From assembly GCF_002149925.1 (NCBI RefSeq), contig NZ_MSLT01000012.1:620001-684000 (forward strand): a DNA stretch of 64,000 bases. The letters are read 5' to 3'. This stretch comes from Thioflexithrix psekupsensis. GTDB lineage: Bacteria > Pseudomonadota > Gammaproteobacteria > Beggiatoales > Beggiatoaceae. The notes beneath the pieces were generated by a model that was not told where the DNA came from, did no database searches, and was given only the letters and a program-made list of their open reading frames with translations. Shown here piece after piece: positions 1-8,783 of this stretch (the first letter of the stretch is position 1; each line of letters begins with the position of its first letter). Made by a program: the position numbers and the translations under genes.

Positions 1-1342
1 CCACACAAATCGCCAAAGCAGGCACTTCAATCATTGCCCCAATAGGCATTTGCGGATCAAAAGGGATTTTTTTCTGGATTAATTCATTGCGAATTTCACC
101 GATCAAATTACGCACTTGAATCATTTCTTGCGGACTGGACACCATCGGCACCATTAAACGCACATGCCCCTTCGCAGAAGCTCGCAAAATCGCCCTTAAT
201 TGCGGACGAAACAATTGCAAATCGCGTAAACATAAACGAATCGCCCGCAATCCCAATGCAGGATTGGCCGATGGCGAAAGATGAATACGACTATCAACTT
301 GCTTATCCGCCCCCAAATCTAATGTCCGAATCGTCACAGGGCCGCCACGTAACGACTGTAAAACTCTAACATAAGCATCTAAATGCTCTTCTTCATCAGG
401 AGCTTGCTGACGATTCATGTATAAAAACTCAGTGCGATACAATCCCACACTTTCACAACCCACCCGTTTAACCGCCGTCATGTCTTCGGGAAACTCAATA
501 TTCGCTTGCAGCGCAATATCCACTCCATCAAGCGTGCGCGTGGGGGAATGTTTAATTTTATTCAGTGACGCACGATAACGCTTTTCCTCGCGCTGTCTTT
601 GGCGGTAATAACTGAGTGTCGCCTCGTCAGGGTCAACAATCACCACCCCATGGCCACCGTCCACAATCAACATGTCATTCGCCCGCAATAAACCCCGCAC
701 CCGCCGCAAGCCCACAATCGCCGGAATCCCCAAACTCCGCGCCAAAATCGCCGTGTGCGAAGTCGTACCACCAAACTCCGTCACAAAAGCCAACACCCCT
801 TGATGTTGCATTAACACCGTATCGGCAGGAGACAAATCATCAGCCACCACAATACGATCCGCCAAACTCTCAATCAAAGACTCATGAGCAGGTTCTGTCT
901 CATAGCCTTTTAAAATACGCTGAATGCGTGTTACTACATGTACCACATCTTGTTTACGTGCGCTTAAATAAGGGTCTTCCATCTCCTCAAAAATTTTTAC
1001 CAAATTATCGCACTGAATTTTCAACGCCCATTCCGCATTACATTGCCGTTGACGAATAATCTGCACCGGCGCATCAGTCAGCAAATCATCTTCTAACATC
1101 ATCAAATGCGTGTCGATAAACGCCGTCAAATCCACCCGCATACTTTCTGTCACATGCGTGCGAATACGTGTTAATTGCTCACGAGCGGTATCTAAGGCTT
1201 CTTGAAAACGAATAATTTCCGTTTCCAACGATTGTCGAGATAAGGTGTACTCATTTACATCAATCTCTACATGGTCAATGATATGCACCGCACCAATGGC
1301 GACACCCTTTGACACACCAATTCCATGTAGTGCAATACTCAC
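1..1342 (-). CDS. ptsI: PTS enzyme I (phosphoenolpyruvate-protein phosphotransferase), C-terminus outside window
   Basis: Cytoplasmic enzyme that takes phosphate from phosphoenolpyruvate and passes it to HPr. Reading the minus strand from a GTG at 1342 gives an N-terminus VSIALHGIGVSKGVAIG, typical of the family, and the phospho-histidine motif GGTTSHTA (His at about residue 196, near base 756). About 447 codons are present; the rest lies left of base 1. The GTG start overlaps the HPr stop by the four bases GTGA, so the two genes are translationally coupled. No sugar permease (EII) gene is nearby, which fits the regulatory, incomplete PTS of many autotrophic proteobacteria. The family call is firm; the regulatory role is inference. 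Confidence 0.93.
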   Translation of the reverse strand, partial: MSIALHGIGVSKGVAIGAVHIIDHVEIDVNEYTLSRQSLETEIIRFQEALDTAREQLTRIRTHVTESMRVDLTAFIDTHLMMLEDDLLTDAPVQIIRQRQCNAEWALKIQCDNLVKIFEEMEDPYLSARKQDVVHVVTRIQRILKGYETEPAHESLIESLADRIVVADDLSPADTVLMQHQGVLAFVTEFGGTTSHTAILARSLGIPAIVGLRRVRGLLRANDMLIVDGGHGVVIVDPDEATLSYYRQRQREEKRYRASLNKIKHSPTRTLDGVDIALQANIEFPEDMTAVKRVGCESVGLYRTEFLYMNRQQAPDEEEHLDAYVRVLQSLRGGPVTIRTLDLGADKQVDSRIHLSPSANPALGLRAIRLCLRDLQLFRPQLRAILRASAKGHVRLMVPMVSSPQEMIQVRNLIGEIRNELIQKKIPFDPQMPIGAMIEVPALAICV

Positions 1343-1608
1343 TCTTCTTCTCCAAAACGGTTTTCGATTAAATCGGCTAATTCGGCTAAAGCGATCTCCT
1401 CATCATGACCAGAGACCACCAACTCAATTTGCGTTCCCTTGCTGGCGGCCAACAACATCACGCCCATGATGCTCTTGCCATTGACTTCACGCTGTTCGCG
1501 GCGCACGGTAATATCGCTGTCAAAAGACGAAGCCAAACGCACCAATTTTGCAGCGGCGCGTGCATGTAAGCCTAATTTATTGACAATGGTGAGTGTCTGT
1601 CGTTGCAC
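1339..1608 (-). CDS. ptsH: HPr phosphocarrier protein
   Basis: Small phosphocarrier (89 aa) that accepts phosphate from enzyme I on the histidine in KLGLHARAA. The serine region GKSIMGVM, matching the HPr kinase target in regulatory PTS systems, is also present. I place the start at the GTG at 1608 because a perfect AGGAGG lies seven bases upstream. The earlier ATG at 1626 would put that ribosome-binding site inside the coding region, and the family N-terminus begins near VQRQTLTIVNKLG. It is the first gene of a ptsH-ptsI pair with overlapping stop and start. Function is certain at family level. Confidence 0.93.
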   Translation of the reverse strand: MQRQTLTIVNKLGLHARAAAKLVRLASSFDSDITVRREQREVNGKSIMGVMLLAASKGTQIELVVSGHDEEIALAELADLIENRFGEEE

Positions 1609-1991
1609 CGTAAAACCTCCTCGCATCTGTGGATAACAGGTGATGACATAAAATGAACATTAAAGAAACGCTTAAACACCGAGATAATTAGTGTATCATA
1701 ATCGTTATTTCAATCGCACTCCGCCGGTAACGTGTGCATCTTAGGCTTACACGGCTATTTAGCTTGATATTTGTCTTGCCAATAACTATAACTACCAAGC
1801 CACCGTAATCATGATGAGAAAGGGTAACTATTGGCAAGCTGTCGGATTCATTGTAAAAGACAGCGGCCATCTCACCCATTCAGTTGGCATTCAATTTGAA
1901 TTTGAGTCCATTTAGCCCATTTAAAGCGGACTTTAAGCCATTTTAACAGTTTCTTAATTTAGCCTTAATTTTAATTTAGCTGTGATAACTT
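1609..1991. other. intergenic region between ptsH and the DUF2799 gene
   Basis: A 383-bp gap between divergent genes, presumably carrying both promoters. I see no convincing sigma-70 box, riboswitch or hairpin. A possible 63-codon minus-strand frame (1688-1879) has no family resemblance and no clear ribosome-binding site, so I do not call it. Confidence 0.5.
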
Positions 1992-2546
1992 ATGATGCGC
2001 TTATCTATTTTTTCCATTTTACTGGTTTCTGGTGCATTATTAGCAGGCTGTGCCTCGTTATCGAAAGAAGAGTGTTTACGTAACGATTGGGCAGCGATTG
2101 GTTTTCGTGATGGCACGGAAGGTTACGCCATGAAGCGTATTCATGAACACGAAGAGGCATGTCGTGCCTATCACATTGTACCTGATTTAGCCGCTTATCA
2201 AGCAGGACGTGATCGCGGCTTAATTTACTATTGTACGGAAGCCAATGGGTTTCACGAAGGAGAACAAGGCGTTACTTATCAGCGGGTTTGTCCCACAGAT
2301 CGAGAAGATCGCTTTATTCGTGGTTATCGACGCGGTTTAGACAGTGCCAGACGCAACGTTGAACTCGACATGCACATGAAAACCACAGAATTATTGCGCA
2401 AAACCTCAGAAGTCGCCCGTATCGACGACAAAGAAAAGCGAGAACGCGAATTGAAGTCGTTAGACCAATTAGAATCAGAATTACAATCTCTGCAATCCAC
2501 CCACAAAAATTTAATTCAACTTTTACAACGTGTCCATCACTTTTGA
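1992..2546 (+). CDS. DUF2799-type outer-membrane lipoprotein
   Basis: A 184-aa predicted lipoprotein. The signal peptide (residues 2-18) ends in the lipobox LAGC, so the mature protein starts at Cys19. The body has the DUF2799 pattern: WAAIGFRDGTEGY, then two further blocks of the type AYQAGRDRGL and FIRGYRRGLDSA, each with charged residues around GY/GR. The C-terminal 60 residues are charged and probably coiled coil (EKRERELKSLDQLESELQSL). The function of this family is unknown; an envelope location follows from the lipobox. It stands alone, 55 bp before the next gene. Confidence 0.8.
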   Translation: MMRLSIFSILLVSGALLAGCASLSKEECLRNDWAAIGFRDGTEGYAMKRIHEHEEACRAYHIVPDLAAYQAGRDRGLIYYCTEANGFHEGEQGVTYQRVCPTDREDRFIRGYRRGLDSARRNVELDMHMKTTELLRKTSEVARIDDKEKRERELKSLDQLESELQSLQSTHKNLIQLLQRVHHF

Positions 2547-2601
2547 AATATAATTCCCCTAAGAAAAGTAAAAGTTTCTAAAAAGATTAAGGCTAATTTA
2601 A

Positions 2602-4104
2602 ATGGTAAATAAAAGCAGTATTTTGATTGTTGACGATGAGGATCGGGGGCGAGACGCATTAGAAATGTTATTGCTGACCGAGGGCTATGATTTATTATTT
2701 GCCGCATCGGGCAAGGAAGCATTACAAAAGGCAGAGGAGACTACACCTGATCTGATATTGCTGGATGTAATGATGCCGGGAATGGATGGTTTTGAAGTCT
2801 GTCAGCGTTTACGTTCTCATTCACGTTTGGCTGAAGTGCCGGTGATTATGATTACGGCACTGGATGATCCCGAATCTCGTTTGCACGGTATTAATGTGGG
2901 TGCAGACGATTTTATTACCAAACCTTTTGATCGCAGTGAATTGCGGACACGAGTGCGCACCATTACCCGTTTAAATCGCTATCGACGTTTATTATTAGAA
3001 CGTTCTCGCTTTGAATGGGTAGTGGATCGTTCTAATGAAGGTTATTTACTGTTAGAAAGCACGGATCAATTGATTTATGCCAATTCAACGGCTCGCCGTT
3101 ATTTAGGCATTTGTCAAAATCACACATTACCGTTATCATTTAATGAATGTTTAACCGCAGCGCGTTATCAAAAAGAACCCACTTTAGCTTGGGAAAATTG
3201 GCCAGCCGATAATCTTAAAGATAATGTTCGCTATTTGGTGCGCCCTGAAACCAAAGATCATCCACCATTATGGTTAGAAGTAAACATTTTTGATTATCCT
3301 TCAGATCACTCGCATTTAGTGCATTTACGCAATGTCAGCGAGCATATTAATTTACAACGCCAAGTGTGGACTTTTCAAACCTTGGTTTCGCATAAATTAC
3401 GCGGTCCTTTAAATGGTTTAGTCAGCCTGCAAATGCTCGACAGTCCCCATGTGGATTTATCCAGCGAGCGGGCTGTGGCTTTATTAAAAATTGCCAAAGA
3501 AAGCGCAAAACGCTTGCAAGATCAAGTATTAGAAATTTTACGCTACATCGACACCACCCGCTTACGCACCTTACAAGCCAATTTTCGACTGGCTGATTTA
3601 CCCGAATTATTAACCCGCCTGCAATGGGATTTATCTTTAGAACCCATTCAATTAGAATTACCTGAATCACTCCTCAATAAAGTATTAACTTGTTCTCCTG
3701 AAGCAATTGAGTTAATTTTGCGGGAATTATTAAATAACGCGAAAAAATTTCACCCCAAACATTCCCCTGATATTAGTTTGTCCGTTTCGCTCTGCAAATC
3801 TGATTTAGATCAGGTAAAATTGGCCGTCCGCGACAATGGACGCTGTTTATCTAACGAAGATTTAGAACGGGTATGGATGCCTTATTATCAGAGTGAAAAA
3901 TCTTTTACTGGCGAAATAAAAGGCATGGGATTAGGATTAGCCATGGTGGCGCGTTTGGTGTGGAATAGCGGTGGTCATTGCGAAATCCATAATTGCATTG
4001 GTCACGAAGGCATTGAAGTGGTTGTTGCCCTGCCCGCCACCACAGAAACATTCCCCTTTAAAATGGAAAAATTAACGGGTTTGAATCAAGATACACAGAA
4101 TTAA
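2602..4104 (+). CDS. receiver-sensor histidine kinase hybrid
   Basis: A 500-aa soluble signalling protein with the receiver domain first. The receiver spans residues 5-120, with acidic pocket DDE at 11-13, phosphorylatable Asp55 in LILLDVMMPGMDG, and the conserved lysine in DDFITKPF. A PAS-like section follows (about 135-245), then a HisKA dimerisation helix with the putative phospho-histidine near residue 264 (VSHKLRGPLNG, where most kinases have SHELRTPL). The HATPase domain shows an N box (ELLNNAKKF), DNG and GMGLGLAMV. There is no membrane segment. The order suggests a kinase controlled by phosphorylation of its own receiver; partner and stimulus are unknown. Confidence 0.88.
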   Translation: MVNKSSILIVDDEDRGRDALEMLLLTEGYDLLFAASGKEALQKAEETTPDLILLDVMMPGMDGFEVCQRLRSHSRLAEVPVIMITALDDPESRLHGINVGADDFITKPFDRSELRTRVRTITRLNRYRRLLLERSRFEWVVDRSNEGYLLLESTDQLIYANSTARRYLGICQNHTLPLSFNECLTAARYQKEPTLAWENWPADNLKDNVRYLVRPETKDHPPLWLEVNIFDYPSDHSHLVHLRNVSEHINLQRQVWTFQTLVSHKLRGPLNGLVSLQMLDSPHVDLSSERAVALLKIAKESAKRLQDQVLEILRYIDTTRLRTLQANFRLADLPELLTRLQWDLSLEPIQLELPESLLNKVLTCSPEAIELILRELLNNAKKFHPKHSPDISLSVSLCKSDLDQVKLAVRDNGRCLSNEDLERVWMPYYQSEKSFTGEIKGMGLGLAMVARLVWNSGGHCEIHNCIGHEGIEVVVALPATTETFPFKMEKLTGLNQDTQN

Positions 4105-4189
4105 ACACGAATAATTTAATTGGCTTTGAAAGCCAGTTAATTCTGCACATTTTAAAATTCTGATTCAGACAAACCACAAGGAAAGGCTT

Positions 4190-5248
4190 ATGATGAACTC
4201 TGAATGGCGTACATTTCTGCATACACAAGGCGCACAATTTAGCCAAGTGGACATGGTCAACGATTTTGGCACGCCCCTCCAAGAACAACAACAAGTGTTA
4301 CAAACGACCGTGATCGTGGATTTATCCCACTATGGTTTGATTCAAGCGCGAGGCGAGGAAGCCAGCTCATTTTTACAAGGTCAATTCACCAATGACGTGC
4401 GGGCAATTGATGAAAAAACCAGTCATTTGTCGGCTTGGTGTAATCCAAAAGGGCGCGTTATCAGCACCTTTACCTTATTTAAACGCCACAATGCGTATTG
4501 CTTATTACTGCCTAAAGATCGGGTAATGGGAACGTTACAACGTTTACAAGGCTATGTTTTACGCAGTAAAGTGACTTTACAGCATGCCTGCGACGAATAC
4601 GCCATTATCGGGATCAGCGGTGAACAAAGTACTTCTGTGATTGTGAATGGCTTGGGTGTAGAACCTCCGACAGAAGATTATCAAGTATTTACCACCGATG
4701 CGGTCACTTTGATCAAAATGGCGGGAATTATCCCACGTTATGTGATTATTGCGCATCCGGGGTTATTGCAAGTGTTTTGGCAACAAACGCGTTTGCCGGC
4801 GGTTTCTACGCACGCTTGGCAATTGGTAGACATTCTTTCGGGTTATCCGCAGGTGACGCAAATTAATACAGAGACTTTTGTGCCACAAATGCTCAATTAC
4901 GACCTGCTCAATGGTATTCATTTTAAGAAAGGCTGCTACACAGGACAAGAAATTGTGGCACGGTTACATTACTTAGGTCAATTAAAACAACGCCTATTTT
5001 TAGGACATATTGATTGCGAATTTCCTCCGAATATTCACGCTAAATTATATGCCCCTGATCAAGAGCGAAGTGTGGGCGAATTTGTGGCGATTCAACCGCA
5101 TCCCCGCGGAGGTTATTCGGCATTAGCGGTGGTGGAAATTGCTTATGCTAATAACGAGAGTCTATTGCGGCTGAATAATGCCAATAAAGATCGTTTTCAA
5201 TTTAGAGAATTGCCTTATCAAGCAGCATTAAATGAAGCGATAAAATAA
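4190..5248 (+). CDS. ygfZ: folate-binding protein YgfZ/GcvT-like, Fe-S cluster and tRNA modification factor
   Basis: A 352-aa protein of the YgfZ branch of the GcvT family, which binds folate and supports iron-sulfur enzymes such as the tRNA methylthiotransferase MiaB. The diagnostic motif KKGCYTGQE (about residues 245-253) is intact, including the conserved cysteine. The N-terminal half has the family signature SSFLQGQFTNDVRAI. A ribosome-binding site AAGGAAAGG precedes the tandem ATGATG, so the start could be 4190 or 4193. Monothiol glutaredoxin grxD, another Fe-S factor, lies 5.6 kb away but is not co-transcribed. Confidence 0.92.
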   Translation: MMNSEWRTFLHTQGAQFSQVDMVNDFGTPLQEQQQVLQTTVIVDLSHYGLIQARGEEASSFLQGQFTNDVRAIDEKTSHLSAWCNPKGRVISTFTLFKRHNAYCLLLPKDRVMGTLQRLQGYVLRSKVTLQHACDEYAIIGISGEQSTSVIVNGLGVEPPTEDYQVFTTDAVTLIKMAGIIPRYVIIAHPGLLQVFWQQTRLPAVSTHAWQLVDILSGYPQVTQINTETFVPQMLNYDLLNGIHFKKGCYTGQEIVARLHYLGQLKQRLFLGHIDCEFPPNIHAKLYAPDQERSVGEFVAIQPHPRGGYSALAVVEIAYANNESLLRLNNANKDRFQFRELPYQAALNEAIK

Positions 5249-5284
5249 ATTTTTTATCAGAGATTTTGTAAGAGATAATGGGTT

Positions 5285-5728
5285 ATGAATAAATGTCGCA
5301 AATACCAATGGGGATTTACGCTCATTGAAGTGATGGTTGTGGTGGTTATTTTAGGCGTATTAGCGGCTTTAGTGGTGCCTAAAATTATGAACCGTCCAGA
5401 TGAGGCGCGTTTAGTCAAAGCCAAGCAAGATATTCGTGCGATTGAAGCGGCATTAAAATTATACCGTTTGGATAATTATAATTACCCCAGCACTGATCAA
5501 GGTTTGGAAGCCTTAGTCACGCGCCCCACAGGAATGCCAGAGCCGCGCCAATGGAAAGATGGCGGCTATTTAGATGGTCTGCCGAAAGACCCTTGGGGCT
5601 TTCCATATCAATATTTAAGTCCTGGTTTACACGGTGAATTTGACTTATGGAGTCAAGGCGCAGATGGTCAATCGGGGGGAACAGGATTTAATGCGGATAT
5701 TGGTAATTGGCAATTAAAAAATCAATAA
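5285..5728 (+). CDS. gspG: type II secretion system major pseudopilin
   Basis: Major pseudopilin of the general secretion pathway, cleaved and N-methylated by the prepilin peptidase. The cleavage site is [15 protein letters not shown] with Glu at +5, followed by a single hydrophobic helix. The globular part has the GspG signatures: [29 protein letters not shown], and the calcium-loop region ending in DLWSQGADG. Length (147 aa) matches the family. No other gsp core gene lies next to it; it sits 12 bp before hypE, probably in the same transcript as ygfZ. Confidence 0.95.
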   Translation: MNKCRKYQWGFTLIEVMVVVVILGVLAALVVPKIMNRPDEARLVKAKQDIRAIEAALKLYRLDNYNYPSTDQGLEALVTRPTGMPEPRQWKDGGYLDGLPKDPWGFPYQYLSPGLHGEFDLWSQGADGQSGGTGFNADIGNWQLKNQ

Positions 5729-5740
5729 ATTGGATCGGCA

Positions 5741-6754
5741 ATGACACAAGATACGCACATTAGTTTGGCACACGGAAATGGTGGCTATTTCATGCGAGAA
5801 TTGATCGAAACCATTTTCGCCCAACAATTCGCTAATTCCAATCTGGATATTGAACGAGATGCGGCAATGTTATCGTGGCCGTATGGTGAATTGGTGATCA
5901 CCACAGATGGTTTTACGGTGCAACCTTTGGAATTTCCAGGGGGAAATATTGGCAGTTTGGCGGTTCATGGAACGGTGAATGATTTAGCGGTTTCGGGTGC
6001 TATTCCGTGTTATTTCACTTTAAATGTGTTTGTTGAAGAAGGTTTTGAAATTGCTTTATTGAAACGTTTAATGGCGAGTTTAGCCGAAGCCGCACAAAAA
6101 TGCCAAGTCGCCATTGTAGCGGGAGATACTAAAGTGTTGCCACGGGGTCAAGTCAGTGGTCTTTATTTAGCGACGACGGGCGTAGGTTATCGTACGAATA
6201 CCAGCCCCCTCAATGTGAGACAAATTAAGGCTGGAGATGTAATAGTGGTGAGCGGTTCGGTGGGGGATCACGGGATTGCGGTGATGTTGGCGCGGGAGCA
6301 ATTTGGTTTACGCGGTTCTTTGCGTTCGGACGCGGCCAGTGTATTGCCTTTGACGCAGGCTTTATTGCCTTATGGCGACCGCGTGCGGGTGATGCGTGAT
6401 CCCACTCGTGGGGGCGTGGCTACTGTTTTACACGATTATGTGCGCGCTACAGGTTTAACTTTACGTATTCGACAAAGTGAGTTGCCAATCAACGGCGAGG
6501 TACAAGTGGTGTGTGACATGTTGGGTTATGATCCGCTTTATTTGGCGTGTGAAGGGCGCGTGGTGGCGGTGGTCGCGCCCGACATCGCCACCGCCGTATT
6601 GGAAACGTGGCGCGCCCTGCCTGAAGGCAGCCACGCCGCGCTGATTGGCACGGTGTGCGAGCAACATCCACCGCGAGTGATTTTGGAAACGGAATTGGGC
6701 GGAGAACGTTTATTAGAAGAATTGGAAGATGATCCTTTACCGCGCATTTGTTAA
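5741..6754 (+). CDS. hypE: carbamoyl dehydratase HypE, hydrogenase maturation
   Basis: HypE receives a carbamoyl group from HypF on its C-terminal cysteine and dehydrates it to the cyanide ligand of the NiFe-hydrogenase active site. The protein (337 aa) ends in PRIC, the required C-terminal motif. It starts with the usual glycine-rich segment LAHGNGG, followed by the ATP-binding AIRS-type sequence (TTDGFTVQPLEFPGG, VMRDPTRGGVA). It implies a NiFe hydrogenase elsewhere in the genome, since no hydrogenase or other hyp gene is in the window. Confidence 0.95.
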   Translation: MTQDTHISLAHGNGGYFMRELIETIFAQQFANSNLDIERDAAMLSWPYGELVITTDGFTVQPLEFPGGNIGSLAVHGTVNDLAVSGAIPCYFTLNVFVEEGFEIALLKRLMASLAEAAQKCQVAIVAGDTKVLPRGQVSGLYLATTGVGYRTNTSPLNVRQIKAGDVIVVSGSVGDHGIAVMLAREQFGLRGSLRSDAASVLPLTQALLPYGDRVRVMRDPTRGGVATVLHDYVRATGLTLRIRQSELPINGEVQVVCDMLGYDPLYLACEGRVVAVVAPDIATAVLETWRALPEGSHAALIGTVCEQHPPRVILETELGGERLLEELEDDPLPRIC

Positions 6755-6761
6755 TCGCGTG

Positions 6762-7274
6762 TTATTCTCGACATTCTAATGGCAAGAAATTTGGATTTGC
6801 ATTCGTTTTATTCACGCCATAAACCGTTTCATGAGGCAGTGGATTTAAATAACCACACGTCCAAGATAAAATAAGTCCTGTAAAAGCCGTTCCTTCCTGC
6901 GTTAAAGTGGGACGCAAAGTCAACATTGCATTGCCTTCCTCTTCCGAATTCATCTTAAATTTAGAATCAATTAATTCAAGATGAATTGCGCCATTTTCTA
7001 CCGTGATATTTTTCACATAATGGCCGTAAAAATGATCCGATTCACGCAATCCTGCCTCTGCATTATCCTGTGGAAAAGTGCCGTAAAAAGCATAATATTC
7101 CGTAATTTTTCTCATGGCTTCTTGAGAAATAGTGAGGGCTTCAATGGCCTTAGATCGCAATAAATAATCCATATAAGCAGGAATAGCCACCGAAGCCAAA
7201 ACACCAATAATGGCTGTTGATGTCATTAACTCAATAAAAGTGAATCCTAATTGCGGGCGCGAAAAAGAAAACAT
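6762..7274 (-). CDS. type IV pilin-like protein
   Basis: A 170-aa prepilin. The leader ends in G|FTFIELM, with Glu5 and a hydrophobic helix (TAIIGVLASVAIPAYMDYL), so it is processed by PilD-type peptidase. The next segment SKAIEALTISQEAMRKITEYYAFYGTFPQDN is of PilA type. Two cysteines near the C-terminus (WTCGY ... PLECRE) could form the pilin disulfide loop. A GGGAG ribosome-binding site precedes the start. It is the last gene of a three-gene minus-strand unit with a second pilin and a GspF/PilC-like protein. Whether it forms a fibre or a minor pilin is unknown. Confidence 0.88.
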   Translation of the reverse strand: MFSFSRPQLGFTFIELMTSTAIIGVLASVAIPAYMDYLLRSKAIEALTISQEAMRKITEYYAFYGTFPQDNAEAGLRESDHFYGHYVKNITVENGAIHLELIDSKFKMNSEEEGNAMLTLRPTLTQEGTAFTGLILSWTCGYLNPLPHETVYGVNKTNANPNFLPLECRE

Positions 7275-7289
7275 GATTAAACTCCCTAA

Positions 7290-7730
7290 TTATCTATTTC
7301 TACAACTAGACGGAAGAAAAGGATTCACCTCTTCATGCAACCCTTCAGTCGGGTGACAATTCCAATGAACAATTCGCGTGTTCGATGAATCTATTATTGG
7401 CGTAAAAAATAAAACCAATTCCGTAGAAGTCAACGCCACTTGCAATTCAATTTTTCCCTGATTAACCGTTAATTGTCGCAAATAACGCCCTTGCCATTGC
7501 GTGGGTTCGGGCAATCCCAATACCGCATTATTTTCAGGCCATCGACCATGCCACGCATAATATTCCGCAATATGCTGCTGCACGGGTTGGCTTATTGCCA
7601 AGGCCTCGGTGACTTTAGCCCGTTCTAAATAATCTGAATAAGCGGGAATTGACACCACCGCTAAAATAGAAATCACAAAAACCACCAGCAACAATTCAAG
7701 AAAAACAAAACCTGATTTTATTTTTCTCAT
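7290..7730 (-). CDS. type IV pilin-like protein (divergent N-terminus)
   Basis: A 146-aa prepilin related to its downstream neighbour: both share the stretch AEYYAWHGRWPENNAVLGL / TEYYAFYGTFPQDNAEAGL. The cleavage region is G|FVFLELLLVVFVISIL, which keeps Glu5 but is more hydrophobic than usual. Two cysteines flank the C-terminal loop (WNCHP ... SSCRNR). GAGGATG serves as ribosome-binding site. The gene lies 10 bp after the GspF-like gene and 15 bp before the second pilin. The pair looks like a tandem duplication that has diverged. Confidence 0.86.
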   Translation of the reverse strand: MRKIKSGFVFLELLLVVFVISILAVVSIPAYSDYLERAKVTEALAISQPVQQHIAEYYAWHGRWPENNAVLGLPEPTQWQGRYLRQLTVNQGKIELQVALTSTELVLFFTPIIDSSNTRIVHWNCHPTEGLHEEVNPFLPSSCRNR

Positions 7731-7740
7731 CGCTTCATCC

Positions 7741-8766
7741 TCAATAACTAAACAAAAGAAAAATAGGCATATATAACCCCAACAATATTAACAATAAAAA
7801 TGCCCCAAATAACAGCGATAATAACCACATCAATATGGTATTAATCACAGGAACTCGCTGTTGCAATTTATAAAAATCCAAACGTGCCAAACGCATTAAT
7901 AAATCCGCTAATAATTCCCCATTTTTTACATCTAATAACAAATGTCCAATATTATCAGAAGAAAAATGATCTAAAGTAGTAGGATGTTGTTGTTGCTTGA
8001 CTTGATGAGCGGCTTCTTGCAAATGCCGTTGATACGGTAAATAATCCAGCGAATTTGCCGTCATTATTAATGCGTCATGAATAGGATAACCCTGTCGCAA
8101 TAAAAAAGCTAAGGTATTTAAAACTTGAATTCGCGTTAATTGCAAAAATAAATCACCAATTAACGGAGATCGTTTTAACACCCAATCCCGCAGATCAGCC
8201 CGTGCCGCAATATAAATCAATACAAGCACTAATAAACCTAAAACGCTAACAGATACTCCACTGCTTAATAAAGTCACTATTTGAGTCGTGATGGGGGGTT
8301 CACTTCCTACACGAGACAAAATAGAAATAGAGACAAAATTAGGAACAATATATTGTCCTGCAAAAATTAGGAAAATAACGAAAAAGACAGATAACACCAA
8401 ATAATAAGCCAATGTCGCTAATAATTTTTGCATCACTTCAGTGTGTCCAGATTCTTTTGTTTCTCGAAATGCTACGAATTGCAACAAGCCTTGAGACAAT
8501 TGCCCTTCTTGTTCTGCTTTGCGTAAAAAATCGGTAAAAAAAGGCTCTAATGTCGGTAAAGTAGAACCCAAAGCCAACGCAAAAGAGCCGTGTTTTTTCC
8601 AATCCGCTTCGATCTGTTCTAACCACATTTTATACTGCGCCCAATGTGACCCTTTGCGCAATAAATCTAAAACTAAACTAACCTCTTGTTTTCCGTCTAA
8701 TAATAACGCCATCTTATTAAGAAAAGTCGTGGTTTGTTCATAAGAGGAATACTGTGATTTAGCCAT
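7741..8766 (-). CDS. GspF/PilC-family inner-membrane platform protein
   Basis: A 341-aa integral membrane protein of the type II secretion F domain family, the platform on which pilins are assembled. It has an N-terminal cytoplasmic helical domain, a first membrane pair (TLAYYLVLSVFFVIFLIFAG and a segment near 170-188), a second cytoplasmic F domain (LTRIQVLNTLAFLLRQGYPIHDAL) and a last hydrophobic segment at the C-terminus. It is about 60 residues shorter than typical PilC/GspF, mainly at the N-terminus. AAGGAG precedes the ATG. It heads the operon with two pilins, with no ATPase or secretin nearby, so it probably borrows those from another system. Confidence 0.85.
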   Translation of the reverse strand: MAKSQYSSYEQTTTFLNKMALLLDGKQEVSLVLDLLRKGSHWAQYKMWLEQIEADWKKHGSFALALGSTLPTLEPFFTDFLRKAEQEGQLSQGLLQFVAFRETKESGHTEVMQKLLATLAYYLVLSVFFVIFLIFAGQYIVPNFVSISILSRVGSEPPITTQIVTLLSSGVSVSVLGLLVLVLIYIAARADLRDWVLKRSPLIGDLFLQLTRIQVLNTLAFLLRQGYPIHDALIMTANSLDYLPYQRHLQEAAHQVKQQQHPTTLDHFSSDNIGHLLLDVKNGELLADLLMRLARLDFYKLQQRVPVINTILMWLLSLLFGAFLLLILLGLYMPIFLLFSY

Positions 8767-8783
8767 TAAAAAAACTCCTTACG

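Noticed and set aside
1688-1879. 63-codon minus-strand frame upstream of ptsH
   Set aside because: No recognisable family, no clear ribosome-binding site, unusual composition.
4105-4189. MITE remnant before ygfZ (AATTCTGATTCAGACAAA resembles the MITE interior)
   Set aside because: Only about 18 bases match and there are no TACCAA ends or TA duplications.
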